This document shows positions 17,619-26,747 of a stretch of 64,000 bases of DNA, one piece after another. The notes beneath the pieces are model-generated. The model did not search any database. It was not told the origin of the DNA and worked only from the letters and a program-made list of their open reading frames with translations. The position numbers and the translations under genes were made by a program. Location of the stretch: positions 149,227-213,226 of the forward strand of contig CAYVVD010000002.1 in the NCBI GenBank assembly GCA_964454975.1. Reading direction: 5' to 3'. This DNA comes from CAYVVD01 sp964454975. Its GTDB lineage: Bacteria > Bacteroidota > Ignavibacteria > Kapaibacteriales > UBA2268. Within the stretch, counting starts at the first letter, position 1, and each line of letters begins with the position of its first letter.

Positions 17619-18350
17619 CTATTTGTTTAAGGCATCACTGTGCCTGGTATTTATAAAACCGAGTTTTAGCTTCCAAACAAGAAAAATCGCTTCATAAATA
17701 ATGCTTTTATTCATTTTGGATACACCACTACGGCGGTCGATAAATATGATGGGAATTTCTTTAATTCGTGCACCAAGCTTCCACATACGGTAGTTCATTT
17801 CAATCTGGAAGCCATAACCATTGGAATGAATGGATTTGAGGTCAATCCTCTTTAAAAACTCTGCTCTGAAACACTTATAACCACCCGTTGCATCATAGAT
17901 GGGCATTCCCGTTATTATCCTTGTATATAGATTAGCGCCATAGCTCAAGATCAGTCTGCTCAGCGGCCAATTTACTACATTAACCCCTGTCTTGTACCGG
18001 GAACCAATTACAAGGTCGTTATTCTCAATTTCTTCCAGAAATGATGGCAAAACCGCGGGATCATGTGAGAAGTCAGCGTCCATTTCAAAAATATACTCAA
18101 ATCCCCTTTCGAGGCAATACAGGAATCCTTCGCAATATGCAGTGCCTAATCCCATTTTGCAGGCTCTTTTTAACAAATGGACTCTTTCATCCCTGTTCAT
18201 TAATTCTTCAACTAATTGTGCAGTATCATCAGGAGAATTGTCATCGACAACAAGTACGTGAATCCCGCTAACATGCTTAAATATTTCATCAATTATGCTA
18301 ATAATGTTGTCTCGTTCGTTGTATGTTGGAATTACTACAATGGCTTTCAT
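17619..18350 (-). CDS. Polyprenol-phosphate mannose/glucose synthase-like glycosyltransferase (GT2)
   Basis: 243 residues, a single GT-A domain like the dolichol-phosphate-mannose synthase group. Motifs are VVIPTYNERDNI (4-15), VVDDNSPDDT, the metal site EMDADFSHDP, DATGGYKCF and a conserved FIDRRSGVSKM near the end. Such enzymes load one sugar from GDP-mannose or UDP-glucose onto undecaprenyl phosphate at the cytoplasmic face. No C-terminal membrane helices are present, as in the soluble class. The product could feed the GT-C-type transferase at 35011-36519, but that link is speculative. Confidence 0.88.
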   Translation of the reverse strand: MKAIVVIPTYNERDNIISIIDEIFKHVSGIHVLVVDDNSPDDTAQLVEELMNRDERVHLLKRACKMGLGTAYCEGFLYCLERGFEYIFEMDADFSHDPAVLPSFLEEIENNDLVIGSRYKTGVNVVNWPLSRLILSYGANLYTRIITGMPIYDATGGYKCFRAEFLKRIDLKSIHSNGYGFQIEMNYRMWKLGARIKEIPIIFIDRRSGVSKMNKSIIYEAIFLVWKLKLGFINTRHSDALNK

Positions 18351-18359
18351 TTAATAACC

Positions 18360-19805
18360 TCAGGTTTGCCCGTGCCCGGTAAGAACGCAATATACTGTGC
18401 GAATTACTATCTCAACATCAAATTTTATTGACATGTTTTCAATATAATAAAAATCATCCTTAAGGCGATTTTCGATTTCTTCTTCATTCATCTCAAATGG
18501 TTGATATTTAACCTGCCACCACCCTGTAATTCCCGGCCTTACCTTCAATCTACGCTTGTAATAAGGGAAAATAGCGGTGTATTTTTCAACAATGTTTGGT
18601 TGCTCAGGCCTTGGGCCAACAATACTCATATCACCTTTGAAAACATTGATAAATTGAGGTATTTCGTCAAGGTGAGTCTTGCGGATAAATTTCCCAATTT
18701 TGGTTACACGGGGGTCATTGACTTTAGTCCACGCTAGGCCATTCTTATCAGAACCTGTGTACATTGAACGGAATTTGTACATTGTGAATAGCTTCTCGTT
18801 CTTACCGACTCTGAGTTGTTTAAAGATTGCTTTTCCTTTAGACTCGAGTTTAATAGAGATTGCCAGTAAAAACCATACAGGCGATCCAATAACCAAAACA
18901 CTGGCGCTGAAGCAAATATCAAAGAGCCTTTTCAGTACTGCCTGCCAAGGCCTGAGCAATTGCGGGCTAATCTCAATCAAAGGAATACCATAAATATTAT
19001 GAGTGCGGGACTGCCCTGTGAATATATGGTACAAATCAGGTTCTATCTTAATGGTAATATCTCTTTCTGCACAATAACTTACAATTTCCATTAGCATTTT
19101 CTGATTTGTTCCCATACAAAGGATTACTTCAAATGGTGTGTATTCGTCAATGATTTTTTTGAAATTATCAATAGTACCTATCACTTCATTCTCTGGCCCG
19201 CTATTCAAAGTAACAATCCCAAGTGCTTTAATTCCCCATTTAGGAGATTTCTTGATCATCGAGAAAATCCTTTTGGCTCTATTAAAACTTCCAATAATAA
19301 TCGATGGAAAAGAAATGAAACCCGAAATCCTCAGCTTATATTGTATTTTTCTTGCGATAAACCGGGCAATGGTAATATTAATCGTCAAAGTGCCGAAGTA
19401 AACCAAAATCATCATCCTTTCGACACCCTCATAATAAATCACAAAAAAGAATGCTATGGCACAACCAATCAGCGTTGATTTTAACAATGTGAAGAATTCT
19501 TCGAATGGTGATTTTTCAAACCAGTTTTTGTAAAGTCCCGAAAAGAAGAAAATAGTAATCCAGAAGATGTTGAGAGCCACAGCAGGAAGGATAATCATCA
19601 TTGTATCAGTTTCTGCAATCGGCCTGAAAAGCCCGGATTCAAAAACCAGGTAATACTGAATCAGGTAACTGCTTGTAATACCCGCAATATCAGCAAGTAA
19701 TTGTAATAAAACCGGGGCAAATTTATTAACAAACCTGCTTGCAGTATGAACCTTCTTTGCCGGTATTTCAATGATTGAATCGATATGCTCAGCTTTAGTA
19801 TTCAT
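18360..19805 (-). CDS. Undecaprenyl-phosphate sugar phosphotransferase (polyisoprenyl glycosylphosphotransferase)
   Basis: 481 residues: about four N-terminal membrane segments, a central nucleotide-fold region, then the catalytic domain starting KRLFDICFSASVLVI. Catalytic and conserved stretches are KFRSMYTGS, the Asp-Glu pair in HLDEIPQ, KGDMSIVGPRPEQP and RPGITGWWQV. This WbaP/WcaJ-type enzyme transfers a sugar-1-phosphate to undecaprenyl phosphate, the first membrane step of polysaccharide repeat assembly. It overlaps the stop of the upstream GT2 gene by one base. Confidence 0.94.
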   Translation of the reverse strand: MNTKAEHIDSIIEIPAKKVHTASRFVNKFAPVLLQLLADIAGITSSYLIQYYLVFESGLFRPIAETDTMMIILPAVALNIFWITIFFFSGLYKNWFEKSPFEEFFTLLKSTLIGCAIAFFFVIYYEGVERMMILVYFGTLTINITIARFIARKIQYKLRISGFISFPSIIIGSFNRAKRIFSMIKKSPKWGIKALGIVTLNSGPENEVIGTIDNFKKIIDEYTPFEVILCMGTNQKMLMEIVSYCAERDITIKIEPDLYHIFTGQSRTHNIYGIPLIEISPQLLRPWQAVLKRLFDICFSASVLVIGSPVWFLLAISIKLESKGKAIFKQLRVGKNEKLFTMYKFRSMYTGSDKNGLAWTKVNDPRVTKIGKFIRKTHLDEIPQFINVFKGDMSIVGPRPEQPNIVEKYTAIFPYYKRRLKVRPGITGWWQVKYQPFEMNEEEIENRLKDDFYYIENMSIKFDVEIVIRTVYCVLTGHGQT

Positions 19806-20971
19806 TATCCTTCAAAGCCTTCGCGGGTCCATTTTGCATTTTGCAAGCCTGATAATAATCTCAAATATCCTAAAAAGTAGGCAATATTCATACTTACAAA
19901 AAAGAGGGGTATCTTAAGCAAAGAGAATTTAAGCCCTGTTTTTTCCATAAAAAAACCTAAAAGAGCGCCCCCATAAAGCAAAACCTGAAACCAGAAAACA
20001 GTGTCGAAAAGGATTGTGTTTTGATTAATAAAAAAGGAGAACGCAATAATAAAAATTAAATATAATGGCAATGCCCAGCGCATCATTTTGTGCGACCAGA
20101 AAAATATACTGCTCCATCCTTTCCATGGAAGCAAAAGCTGCCAGTTATAAATACCTGCCCACACTGTCGCTGACAGTATCCTTATTTTTCTTTGGAATTC
20201 CTTTCCCAGGCTTTTATCCCTGCTTTCATATGCACATGTACTTTCATCAAAAATCGCTCTTTTGCCAATGTTTAACACTCTAAACAAACGGAAATTATCG
20301 TCAGCACACATGTTATTTGGCAATTGCATATCAAGTTCTGTTCTCAATGCATACATTGGTCCAATATTGTTACAAGTACCCCATATTCTAGATTCATATC
20401 TCCTAAGTAAAAGTTCATATTTCTGGTATATTTTTTCACCTTTACTTCCAGTATCCTCTTTTTTGGATTCAGGATACACCATTGGAATCAGAACCAGTCC
20501 AACATTATCATCGTAAAAATTTTCAATAATTTTCATAAAAGTATCTTTTTGCGGCCTGCAATCGCAATCCATATAAAATGTTAAAGGAGTATTTATATCG
20601 CTTGTAATTGCATTTAGTGTTTCATTTTTCCCACCTCTCGGCAGATCAAAAACACTAATATTGGGATATCTTTGCTGAAGGCTTTTTGCTAATTCAACGG
20701 TACTATCCGTAGAGCCGTCTGAACCAATTCTTACAAATATCTTTTCTGCCAGGTAATTTGACTGAAAAATTGATTCAATAGCTTCTGCGATATTTTCTTC
20801 TTCATTCCATGCTGCAATACAAACTGTGATTTCCGGTTGAACTGAACTTTCAACTTTGTGGATTTTATTGTGAAAAAATTTCGATAAAAAAAACAGAAGG
20901 ACCGGGTAAACGAATAGTGTATATATCATTGAAAGCAGTGCTATTAGTATTATATACTCCGGAACTGTCAT
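19805..20971 (-). CDS. Membrane-anchored family 2 glycosyltransferase
   Basis: 388 residues. One N-terminal membrane segment (4-30) precedes a GT2 catalytic domain with CIAAWNEEENI, GSDGSTDSTVE and DCDCRPQ as the metal-binding site; three or so membrane segments follow after about residue 290. This layout is that of processive or membrane glycosyltransferases such as IcaA-like enzymes, but the QxxRW motif of processive synthases is not obvious (RKIRILSATVWAG is in that place). It shares one base with the upstream Wzi-like gene. Confidence 0.85.
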   Translation of the reverse strand: MTVPEYIILIALLSMIYTLFVYPVLLFFLSKFFHNKIHKVESSVQPEITVCIAAWNEEENIAEAIESIFQSNYLAEKIFVRIGSDGSTDSTVELAKSLQQRYPNISVFDLPRGGKNETLNAITSDINTPLTFYMDCDCRPQKDTFMKIIENFYDDNVGLVLIPMVYPESKKEDTGSKGEKIYQKYELLLRRYESRIWGTCNNIGPMYALRTELDMQLPNNMCADDNFRLFRVLNIGKRAIFDESTCAYESRDKSLGKEFQRKIRILSATVWAGIYNWQLLLPWKGWSSIFFWSHKMMRWALPLYLIFIIAFSFFINQNTILFDTVFWFQVLLYGGALLGFFMEKTGLKFSLLKIPLFFVSMNIAYFLGYLRLLSGLQNAKWTREGFEG

Positions 20972-22593
20972 CAGAATTCACCGAACCTGACAAGGAGTAT
21001 TACCTGGTTTTCAGGATTACCGTTTATAATCTTGTATTCATAACTGGCGATGATATTCCATTGCCTAAACACCTCTATTCCACCTTTTAATTTTACTGAG
21101 CTAATAGTTTCAAGGATGCCATCAAGAAATACAACCGTTGCAGGGTCTTCATATCTTTTAGCATACCTGGGGCTACCTCCGACATTTACAACAAGTGAAT
21201 CGTTTTCGTTATAGATGTTGTCGCCATGCCTCGTAAATTGGAATGAAAGCTCCAGTGGATACCTGTCCCCCCACCACCATCGCAGCATTGCATTTATTCT
21301 GTCTGAATTTGGAAGGATATTTGAACCAAGTAAAACGCTGTCGTTTGTCATTGAATTCTGGTAATTAAAATGACTGAACGTATATGGTTCCACCCTCGTA
21401 TATTCTATCCCGGCATCAAAATCTCCGGGCAATGCAGCAATCGCAGCAATGTTCCATGCAGTTTTATTGCTCCAGTCTCCTTCACTAATCGTAGAGAATT
21501 TAATATCATCAAGAAGGAAGGTACCTTTTAGCTGCAAGCCGTTAAAGGGCCTAATAGTAGCGTCCAGACCCATCATAGTATTATCACGGTCGTGGAGGGC
21601 ATGTTCAAGGGATTTGAAGAAACTAAGTGGATTAATATATGCAAAATCTACCCCCCTTCCCGTATAAACAACATTCTCCCAAAATGCGATTTCACCCCAT
21701 GAAGGTTTAATAGCAAACCTGTGCATAGCAATGTATTTTGAAGGTAATTCAGAATCGGCGCCTACATCTTGCAGGGTTATCGGTAGCGATAATAAACTGC
21801 CATGGATGAAACTGTATTCAAAAGTCTTAAACTTTGCTCCAAGGGAAACAGCATCAAAAGGTGGTGCGAGGTTATTAATAAATATCCTCTGGAACAATCC
21901 TGAACCTAATTGCCTTGTTTCTCTTCCTATAGAGGCATAGAACCAGTCCAGGTTGAATACAACATGGGACTCCGAAAAATCAATATCACTATTCAATCTT
22001 CGCAATTTAATGTTTTGCTGGTATTTCGGGTCGCGAAGAGCTAATTCCCTGTCCCCTGATAATACAGAACCATTTGTTGCCTGTAAGTAAAAACCCACGT
22101 TGTTGCCTATTGTACCAAATATCCTTGTTCCCAGGGTCCCAATAAAAACATCACCATTTGTACCATTTTCAAATTTCCTGTAATCGGCAGAGCCAAGAGG
22201 CTCAATATAGATTGAGGCAACAGAATCGCTTTGCCTGTATACAAATTTTTCTTTGTCTGAAAATAATTCACCGGGTATAGCCTGTAAGGAATCAGTAGCA
22301 CTATATATTAAAACGGCATATTTATTACCGGAAATACCAAATTCACTTTCGTAGCTTTCAAGAATGTTCAATTCTGTTTTTGAAAGTACAGATGAAGACT
22401 TCCTGATCATCTTCAATGCATCAACAATTGCCATTCTTTGTAGTGGAAGTGAAGTTGTTGAGAAATGTGGAAGTAAACCTTTAGTCTCAGCCCTTTTCAA
22501 ATATTCATAAACTGAATTACTAACAGGAACATGTTCCACTTGCGTAAAAAGGGGAATCGTAATTAGTAGTAATACTATGAAAATCCTTGCTAT
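20971..22593 (-). CDS. Wzi-like capsule-assembly outer-membrane beta-barrel protein with probable non-AUG start
   Basis: About 540 residues if counted from an ATA at 22593. The mature part has a helical N-terminal region (about 70 residues) followed by alternating strands of a beta-barrel ending ILLVRFGEF, with an aromatic last residue as in outer-membrane proteins. The fold and place after a Wza-like gene fit the Wzi capsule-assembly family. The first standard start, GTG at 22539, would leave no signal peptide. The 18 in-frame codons upstream encode ARIFIVLLLITIPLFTQ, an evident signal sequence, but contain no ATG, GTG or TTG before the TAG at 22608-22606. GAGG (22602-22599) stands 5 bases before ATA 22593. 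The start is therefore uncertain. Confidence 0.75.
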   Translation of the reverse strand: MARIFIVLLLITIPLFTQVEHVPVSNSVYEYLKRAETKGLLPHFSTTSLPLQRMAIVDALKMIRKSSSVLSKTELNILESYESEFGISGNKYAVLIYSATDSLQAIPGELFSDKEKFVYRQSDSVASIYIEPLGSADYRKFENGTNGDVFIGTLGTRIFGTIGNNVGFYLQATNGSVLSGDRELALRDPKYQQNIKLRRLNSDIDFSESHVVFNLDWFYASIGRETRQLGSGLFQRIFINNLAPPFDAVSLGAKFKTFEYSFIHGSLLSLPITLQDVGADSELPSKYIAMHRFAIKPSWGEIAFWENVVYTGRGVDFAYINPLSFFKSLEHALHDRDNTMMGLDATIRPFNGLQLKGTFLLDDIKFSTISEGDWSNKTAWNIAAIAALPGDFDAGIEYTRVEPYTFSHFNYQNSMTNDSVLLGSNILPNSDRINAMLRWWWGDRYPLELSFQFTRHGDNIYNENDSLVVNVGGSPRYAKRYEDPATVVFLDGILETISSVKLKGGIEVFRQWNIIASYEYKIINGNPENQVILLVRFGEF

Positions 22594-22595
22594 TA

Positions 22596-24320
22596 TTACC
22601 TCGTGCTAATTGAAATAATAGTTAGAATAAGACCAACAATACCAGATAACGAGCCTACAAGACTGGTATAAAAACTGTATTTCTGAACATTAACATACTC
22701 TGGTATATCAGGTGGTCCCGGGATATAGATTTCGTCACCAGCATATACAAACACATCGTCATCTCCCTCAACCCAAGTTTTGTTTATCCCCCTGATAATT
22801 CTTGCTCGGGATTCTTCGGCAGCGCTGGCATACCCACCTGCTTTTTCAATATACCATTCCATATTCCTGCCCTCAGCGAACTCAACAAAACCGGGATTAT
22901 TAACCATGCCAAAAACATAAACTTTTCCGGGATTAGATGGGACAATGATTACATCACCATCATAGAGTTTTGTCCTCGCAACCGGAGAATTTTCAGAGTA
23001 ATTGCTCATATTCGCAGAAACAATGTAATCCTTCATTGTAATGCTCATATTAAAACGAGTAGTATCTTCGAGGATTAAATCACTGAGCCTGTAATATTCT
23101 TTGATTGGATTATCGGGATTAAATATTAATTCATCAGCACCGTGCCTTCTATAAATCTTAGCAAGAGGAAGGTAAGCATCCTGGGTAAACCCTCCGGCTT
23201 TGTCAATTAATTCCCTTAGCTGGGTATTTCCGGAAGAAACATGATAAACTCCGGGCTTCTGCACCTGACCGGAAATCGAAACAACACCAAAGTTTCCTGC
23301 AGTATTTATTGCTTTCTTTCCTACTAATATCATCGCCCCGGGACTTACTTCAATATCTTCACTTAATAAATTCAAATTTTGATCGCAACGAATCTTTCTG
23401 TCAATATTTTCGCTTCCGCTGACATATCTGATATTTTCTATGTCTGCAGTCTCTTTAAGACCATAAGCAAATTTGACAACCTCTGACAGTTTGTCCCCAA
23501 ATTTATATGGAAGTACAACAGGTCTGTGTACTTCACCGCTAATAGATACAGTTTCGTATTCTGATTTATCAAATGGTACGTGAATTATGTCCCCCTGCGA
23601 AATATAGGGGTCTAGTTTATAGCTGTTTGTAACTCGCGATTTCTCAATATCTACATTATATGAACTACCATCATTCCTAAGTAATGTTATGTTCCGGGTA
23701 GCGTACTTTTTTTCGTAAGGAATTCCGCTTTCAGAGTAGATTACATCCTGGCGTTTCCTACGCTCTTCAATTTTAAATTGAGTTGAAGATTCTATAATTG
23801 ATAATTGCTGGTTCATCAGGTAAGAATCAGCAACTTTTATTGCGGTTGATACCTTATATGATGCTGGGAGAGAATATGAACCCGGATTCTGTACATTCCC
23901 TTCGATCGTAACTAGGCATAGTCTGCTGTATTGGAGGGCAACTATTGCTTTTGCTTTTATATTTCTTGCTTTTAGGGTATCATTAATTTGTTGTTTGGCA
24001 TCAGAAAGAGTATTGCCATTTAGATTAAATTCCAGTCCAAATTTTGGTAAAACAATAGTATTCGAAGGGCTAAGCATTACCAAATTATCGCTTAGCATTA
24101 ATGGAAGTAACTGAATTGAAAGTACATCCCCGGGACCGACAATATAGTGTTCAGGGTCAACTGTATTTCCGACCGGATACTCCTGTTTCTGCATTATTTG
24201 GGATGACAGTGCCTGGCTTTTTGCCTGGTCTTTCATTAATTCCTCAGTCTCAAACAGGCCGCCTGTAACCTGTGCCCAGCTGCAAACAGTTGATAATAGA
24301 AATAGTGTTAATACTTTCAT
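22596..24320 (-). CDS. Polysaccharide export outer-membrane protein, Wza-like, with several SLBB domains
   Basis: 574 residues. A signal peptide (MKVLTLFLLSTVCSWAQ) is followed by the export-domain motif YIVGPGDVLSI (59-69). At least four SLBB-type repeats follow, recognisable by VTIEGNVQNPGSY, VSISGEVHRPV, VSISGQVQKPGVY and VFGMVNNPGFVEF. A C-terminal hydrophobic helix (about 549-571) ends the protein. Wza-type proteins form the periplasm-spanning and outer-membrane channel for capsule or exopolysaccharide. No Wzc-type tyrosine kinase or chain-length regulator is encoded beside it. It starts 2 bases after wecB ends. Confidence 0.9.
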   Translation of the reverse strand: MKVLTLFLLSTVCSWAQVTGGLFETEELMKDQAKSQALSSQIMQKQEYPVGNTVDPEHYIVGPGDVLSIQLLPLMLSDNLVMLSPSNTIVLPKFGLEFNLNGNTLSDAKQQINDTLKARNIKAKAIVALQYSRLCLVTIEGNVQNPGSYSLPASYKVSTAIKVADSYLMNQQLSIIESSTQFKIEERRKRQDVIYSESGIPYEKKYATRNITLLRNDGSSYNVDIEKSRVTNSYKLDPYISQGDIIHVPFDKSEYETVSISGEVHRPVVLPYKFGDKLSEVVKFAYGLKETADIENIRYVSGSENIDRKIRCDQNLNLLSEDIEVSPGAMILVGKKAINTAGNFGVVSISGQVQKPGVYHVSSGNTQLRELIDKAGGFTQDAYLPLAKIYRRHGADELIFNPDNPIKEYYRLSDLILEDTTRFNMSITMKDYIVSANMSNYSENSPVARTKLYDGDVIIVPSNPGKVYVFGMVNNPGFVEFAEGRNMEWYIEKAGGYASAAEESRARIIRGINKTWVEGDDDVFVYAGDEIYIPGPPDIPEYVNVQKYSFYTSLVGSLSGIVGLILTIISISTR

Positions 24321-24321
24321 T

Positions 24322-25425
24322 TTAAAAAGTTAATTTGTTAAGTATAACATCTAAAATCCTTTCGGAGGCTTTACCATCCCATAATGGTGGGATTTTCCCC
24401 CTTTTAAGTTTACCTGATTTGAAAAGCATGTAATTTTCGAGAATGCTTTTGTAATCAGGGTTTACAAGAATATTAGTCCCAATTTCTATAGTAACAGGCC
24501 TTTCAGTTGAATCCCGAAGCGTGAAACATGGTATTCCAAGCACGGTAGTTTCTTCCTGTATTCCGCCTGAATCAGTCAATACAAAAGCTGATGATTTCAT
24601 CAAAGAAACAAAATCAAGGTAACCTGCAGGTTCAATTGCATAAATATTACGATTCTGGTTGAAGGAGTCCATTAAACCATGAATTTCCAAGCTCTTAGCC
24701 GTTCTTGGATGCATTGGAAACACGATCTTATAATCATGGGCAATTACTTTAATGGCATTTATTAAATCACTCAATTTTTCCTTAGAATCCACATTGCTTG
24801 GCCTGTGTAAGGTGATAACAGAAAACTCTCCCCGGGCCAATCCTAAATCACTGACTATGGTATTGCTATGGAGTCGCTCCGAGGCATACAACAATGAATC
24901 AATCATCGTATTGCCCGTAAAGAAGATATTCTCAGGTGGAAATCCTTCATTTGTTAGATTTTTAATCGCACTTTCTTCTGTAATAAAGCAATAATCGCAA
25001 ATCGAATCAGTAGCAATCCTATTTATCTCTTCCGGCATTTTCCTGTCGAAACTCCTTAATCCTCCTTCAACATGAGCAACTTTTATTCCCTTTTTCACTG
25101 CAGTCAGTGAGCAGGCTATTGTGGAATTTACATCACCAACAACGATTACCAATTCAGGCTGGAATTCATCTAATACTTTTTCAAATTCTACCATAATTTT
25201 TGCAGTCTGAACCGCATGAGAAGCCGAACCGGCATTCAAGAAGTAATCGGGATGTGGAATTTCCAATTCTTGAAGAAATGTGTCCGACATTTTTTTATCG
25301 TAGTGCTGGCCTGTATGTACAATTTTATGGACAGCCTTTTCCCGGTGCTTTTTAAACTCCCTCGCAATAGGCGCTACTTTCATAAAATTCGGCCTTGCGC
25401 CTACAACTGAAAGAATTTTAATCAT
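24322..25425 (-). CDS. wecB: UDP-N-acetylglucosamine 2-epimerase (non-hydrolysing)
   Basis: 367 residues with GARPNFMK (9-16), HTGQHYD (37-43), GDVNST (97-102), EGGLRS (120-125) and TDSGGIQEE, all characteristic of the GT-B-like epimerase. It interconverts UDP-GlcNAc and UDP-ManNAc. Its ATG overlaps the stop of the upstream UDP-sugar dehydrogenase by 4 bases, and the pair would yield UDP-N-acetylmannosaminuronic acid, pointing to an acidic polysaccharide. Confidence 0.94.
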   Translation of the reverse strand: MIKILSVVGARPNFMKVAPIAREFKKHREKAVHKIVHTGQHYDKKMSDTFLQELEIPHPDYFLNAGSASHAVQTAKIMVEFEKVLDEFQPELVIVVGDVNSTIACSLTAVKKGIKVAHVEGGLRSFDRKMPEEINRIATDSICDYCFITEESAIKNLTNEGFPPENIFFTGNTMIDSLLYASERLHSNTIVSDLGLARGEFSVITLHRPSNVDSKEKLSDLINAIKVIAHDYKIVFPMHPRTAKSLEIHGLMDSFNQNRNIYAIEPAGYLDFVSLMKSSAFVLTDSGGIQEETTVLGIPCFTLRDSTERPVTIEIGTNILVNPDYKSILENYMLFKSGKLKRGKIPPLWDGKASERILDVILNKLTF

Positions 25426-26747
25426 TTGCCGTCCCCAAGCAGCACAATATTATCAGCTTTTATTTTTTTACAGGCATTGCGTGTGTCAATCACAACCTTG
25501 CTGTTAGCAACAATCATCTCAAAATCAAAAACGCTATGATCAGTTGTAATAACTGAAATATCATACTTTCTTAGTAACTCAGGTGTAAGACTTTCCTCTG
25601 AACTAAAAACAGAGCCGTTAATATTTATTTCAGGAATATATGGGTCATAATAGTCAATATTGGATATTCCTTCATTCTGCAAAAGCTCCACTACTTTTAG
25701 CGCCGGGGAATGCCTAAGGTCATCAACATCCCTTTTAAATGCCATCCCCAGTATTAATAGTTTCGCGTTTGTTGTGCTAACAGGTTGTGCGGCAATGTGC
25801 TTAATTACCATCTGTGTCACATAAAAAGGCATATCTTCATTTATTTCAGCGGCAAGAGTAATAAATTTTGTCACAAAATCATGTTCCCTTGCCATCCATG
25901 CCAGGTAATAAGGATCAATTAGAATACAATGCCCGCCAATACCCGGTCCGGGATAAAATGGCATAAATCCGAAAGGTTTTGTTGCTGCAGCATCTACTAC
26001 TTCCCAGATATTCACGCCTATTCTGTCGCAGAGCCTGGCAAGTTCATTTACCAGGGCAATATTCACACTTCTGAATATATTCTCCAAAAGCTTCTCCATT
26101 TCAGCTATTTCAGGTGAAGTTACAGGCACTACCTTCGAAACCACAAGCTCGTGAACTAACTTGCCCACCCGTGTAGAAACCTCATTTAAACCACCAAGTA
26201 CAATGGGAGTATTGGAGGTATTCCAAACCCTATTTCCCGGATCAATTCTTTCGGGTGAAAAAGCAAGAAGGAAATCCTCGCCTGCTTTTAAACCATTTTT
26301 CTCGAGTATTGGTTTGACATATTTGTTAGTTGTACCCGGAAAAGTGGTGCTTTTCAGGACAACTAACTGGTCTTGCTTTAAGTATTTGGCAACTTCTTCA
26401 GCTGCACTAATAATAAATGTAATATCCGGATCTTTGTTCAGAGTAAATGGTGTTGGTACACAGATGAATATGGCATCGCATTTATTTGCAAAAGCAAAAT
26501 CATTTACAGGGATTAATTTTCCTTTTTTTACAACATTTTTTACCCTGTCGTCCTTAATATCCTGAATATAATTGACTCCGGATTGAAGCATGTTTATTTT
26601 CTTCTCATTAACATCAATGCCGTAAGTATTGATTCCCTTTTCTGCAAATTCCACAGCAAGGGGCAATCCGACATACCCCAAACCAACAACGGCTACTATG
26701 AGCTCGCTGTTTTCAATTTTACTTCTGAATAATTGTTCTTTTTCCAT
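25422..26747 (-). CDS. UDP-N-acetyl-mannosamine/glucosamine dehydrogenase (nucleotide-sugar dehydrogenase)
   Basis: 441 residues from the ATG at 26747, which overlaps the rfbB stop (TAATG); an in-frame ATG at 26810 would read 60 bases back into rfbB. Motifs are GLGYVG (22-27) for NAD, CVPTPF, LKSTTFPGTT, SPERIDPGN and the C-terminal-domain GPGIGGHCILIDPYYL around the catalytic cysteine. Family members oxidise the 6-OH of UDP-sugars to uronic acids. The PGPGIGGHC sequence and the neighbouring wecB favour a UDP-HexNAc substrate (WecC or WbpA type) over UDP-glucose, but the two cannot be separated firmly by eye. Confidence 0.9.
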   Translation of the reverse strand: MEKEQLFRSKIENSELIVAVVGLGYVGLPLAVEFAEKGINTYGIDVNEKKINMLQSGVNYIQDIKDDRVKNVVKKGKLIPVNDFAFANKCDAIFICVPTPFTLNKDPDITFIISAAEEVAKYLKQDQLVVLKSTTFPGTTNKYVKPILEKNGLKAGEDFLLAFSPERIDPGNRVWNTSNTPIVLGGLNEVSTRVGKLVHELVVSKVVPVTSPEIAEMEKLLENIFRSVNIALVNELARLCDRIGVNIWEVVDAAATKPFGFMPFYPGPGIGGHCILIDPYYLAWMAREHDFVTKFITLAAEINEDMPFYVTQMVIKHIAAQPVSTTNAKLLILGMAFKRDVDDLRHSPALKVVELLQNEGISNIDYYDPYIPEININGSVFSSEESLTPELLRKYDISVITTDHSVFDFEMIVANSKVVIDTRNACKKIKADNIVLLGDGK

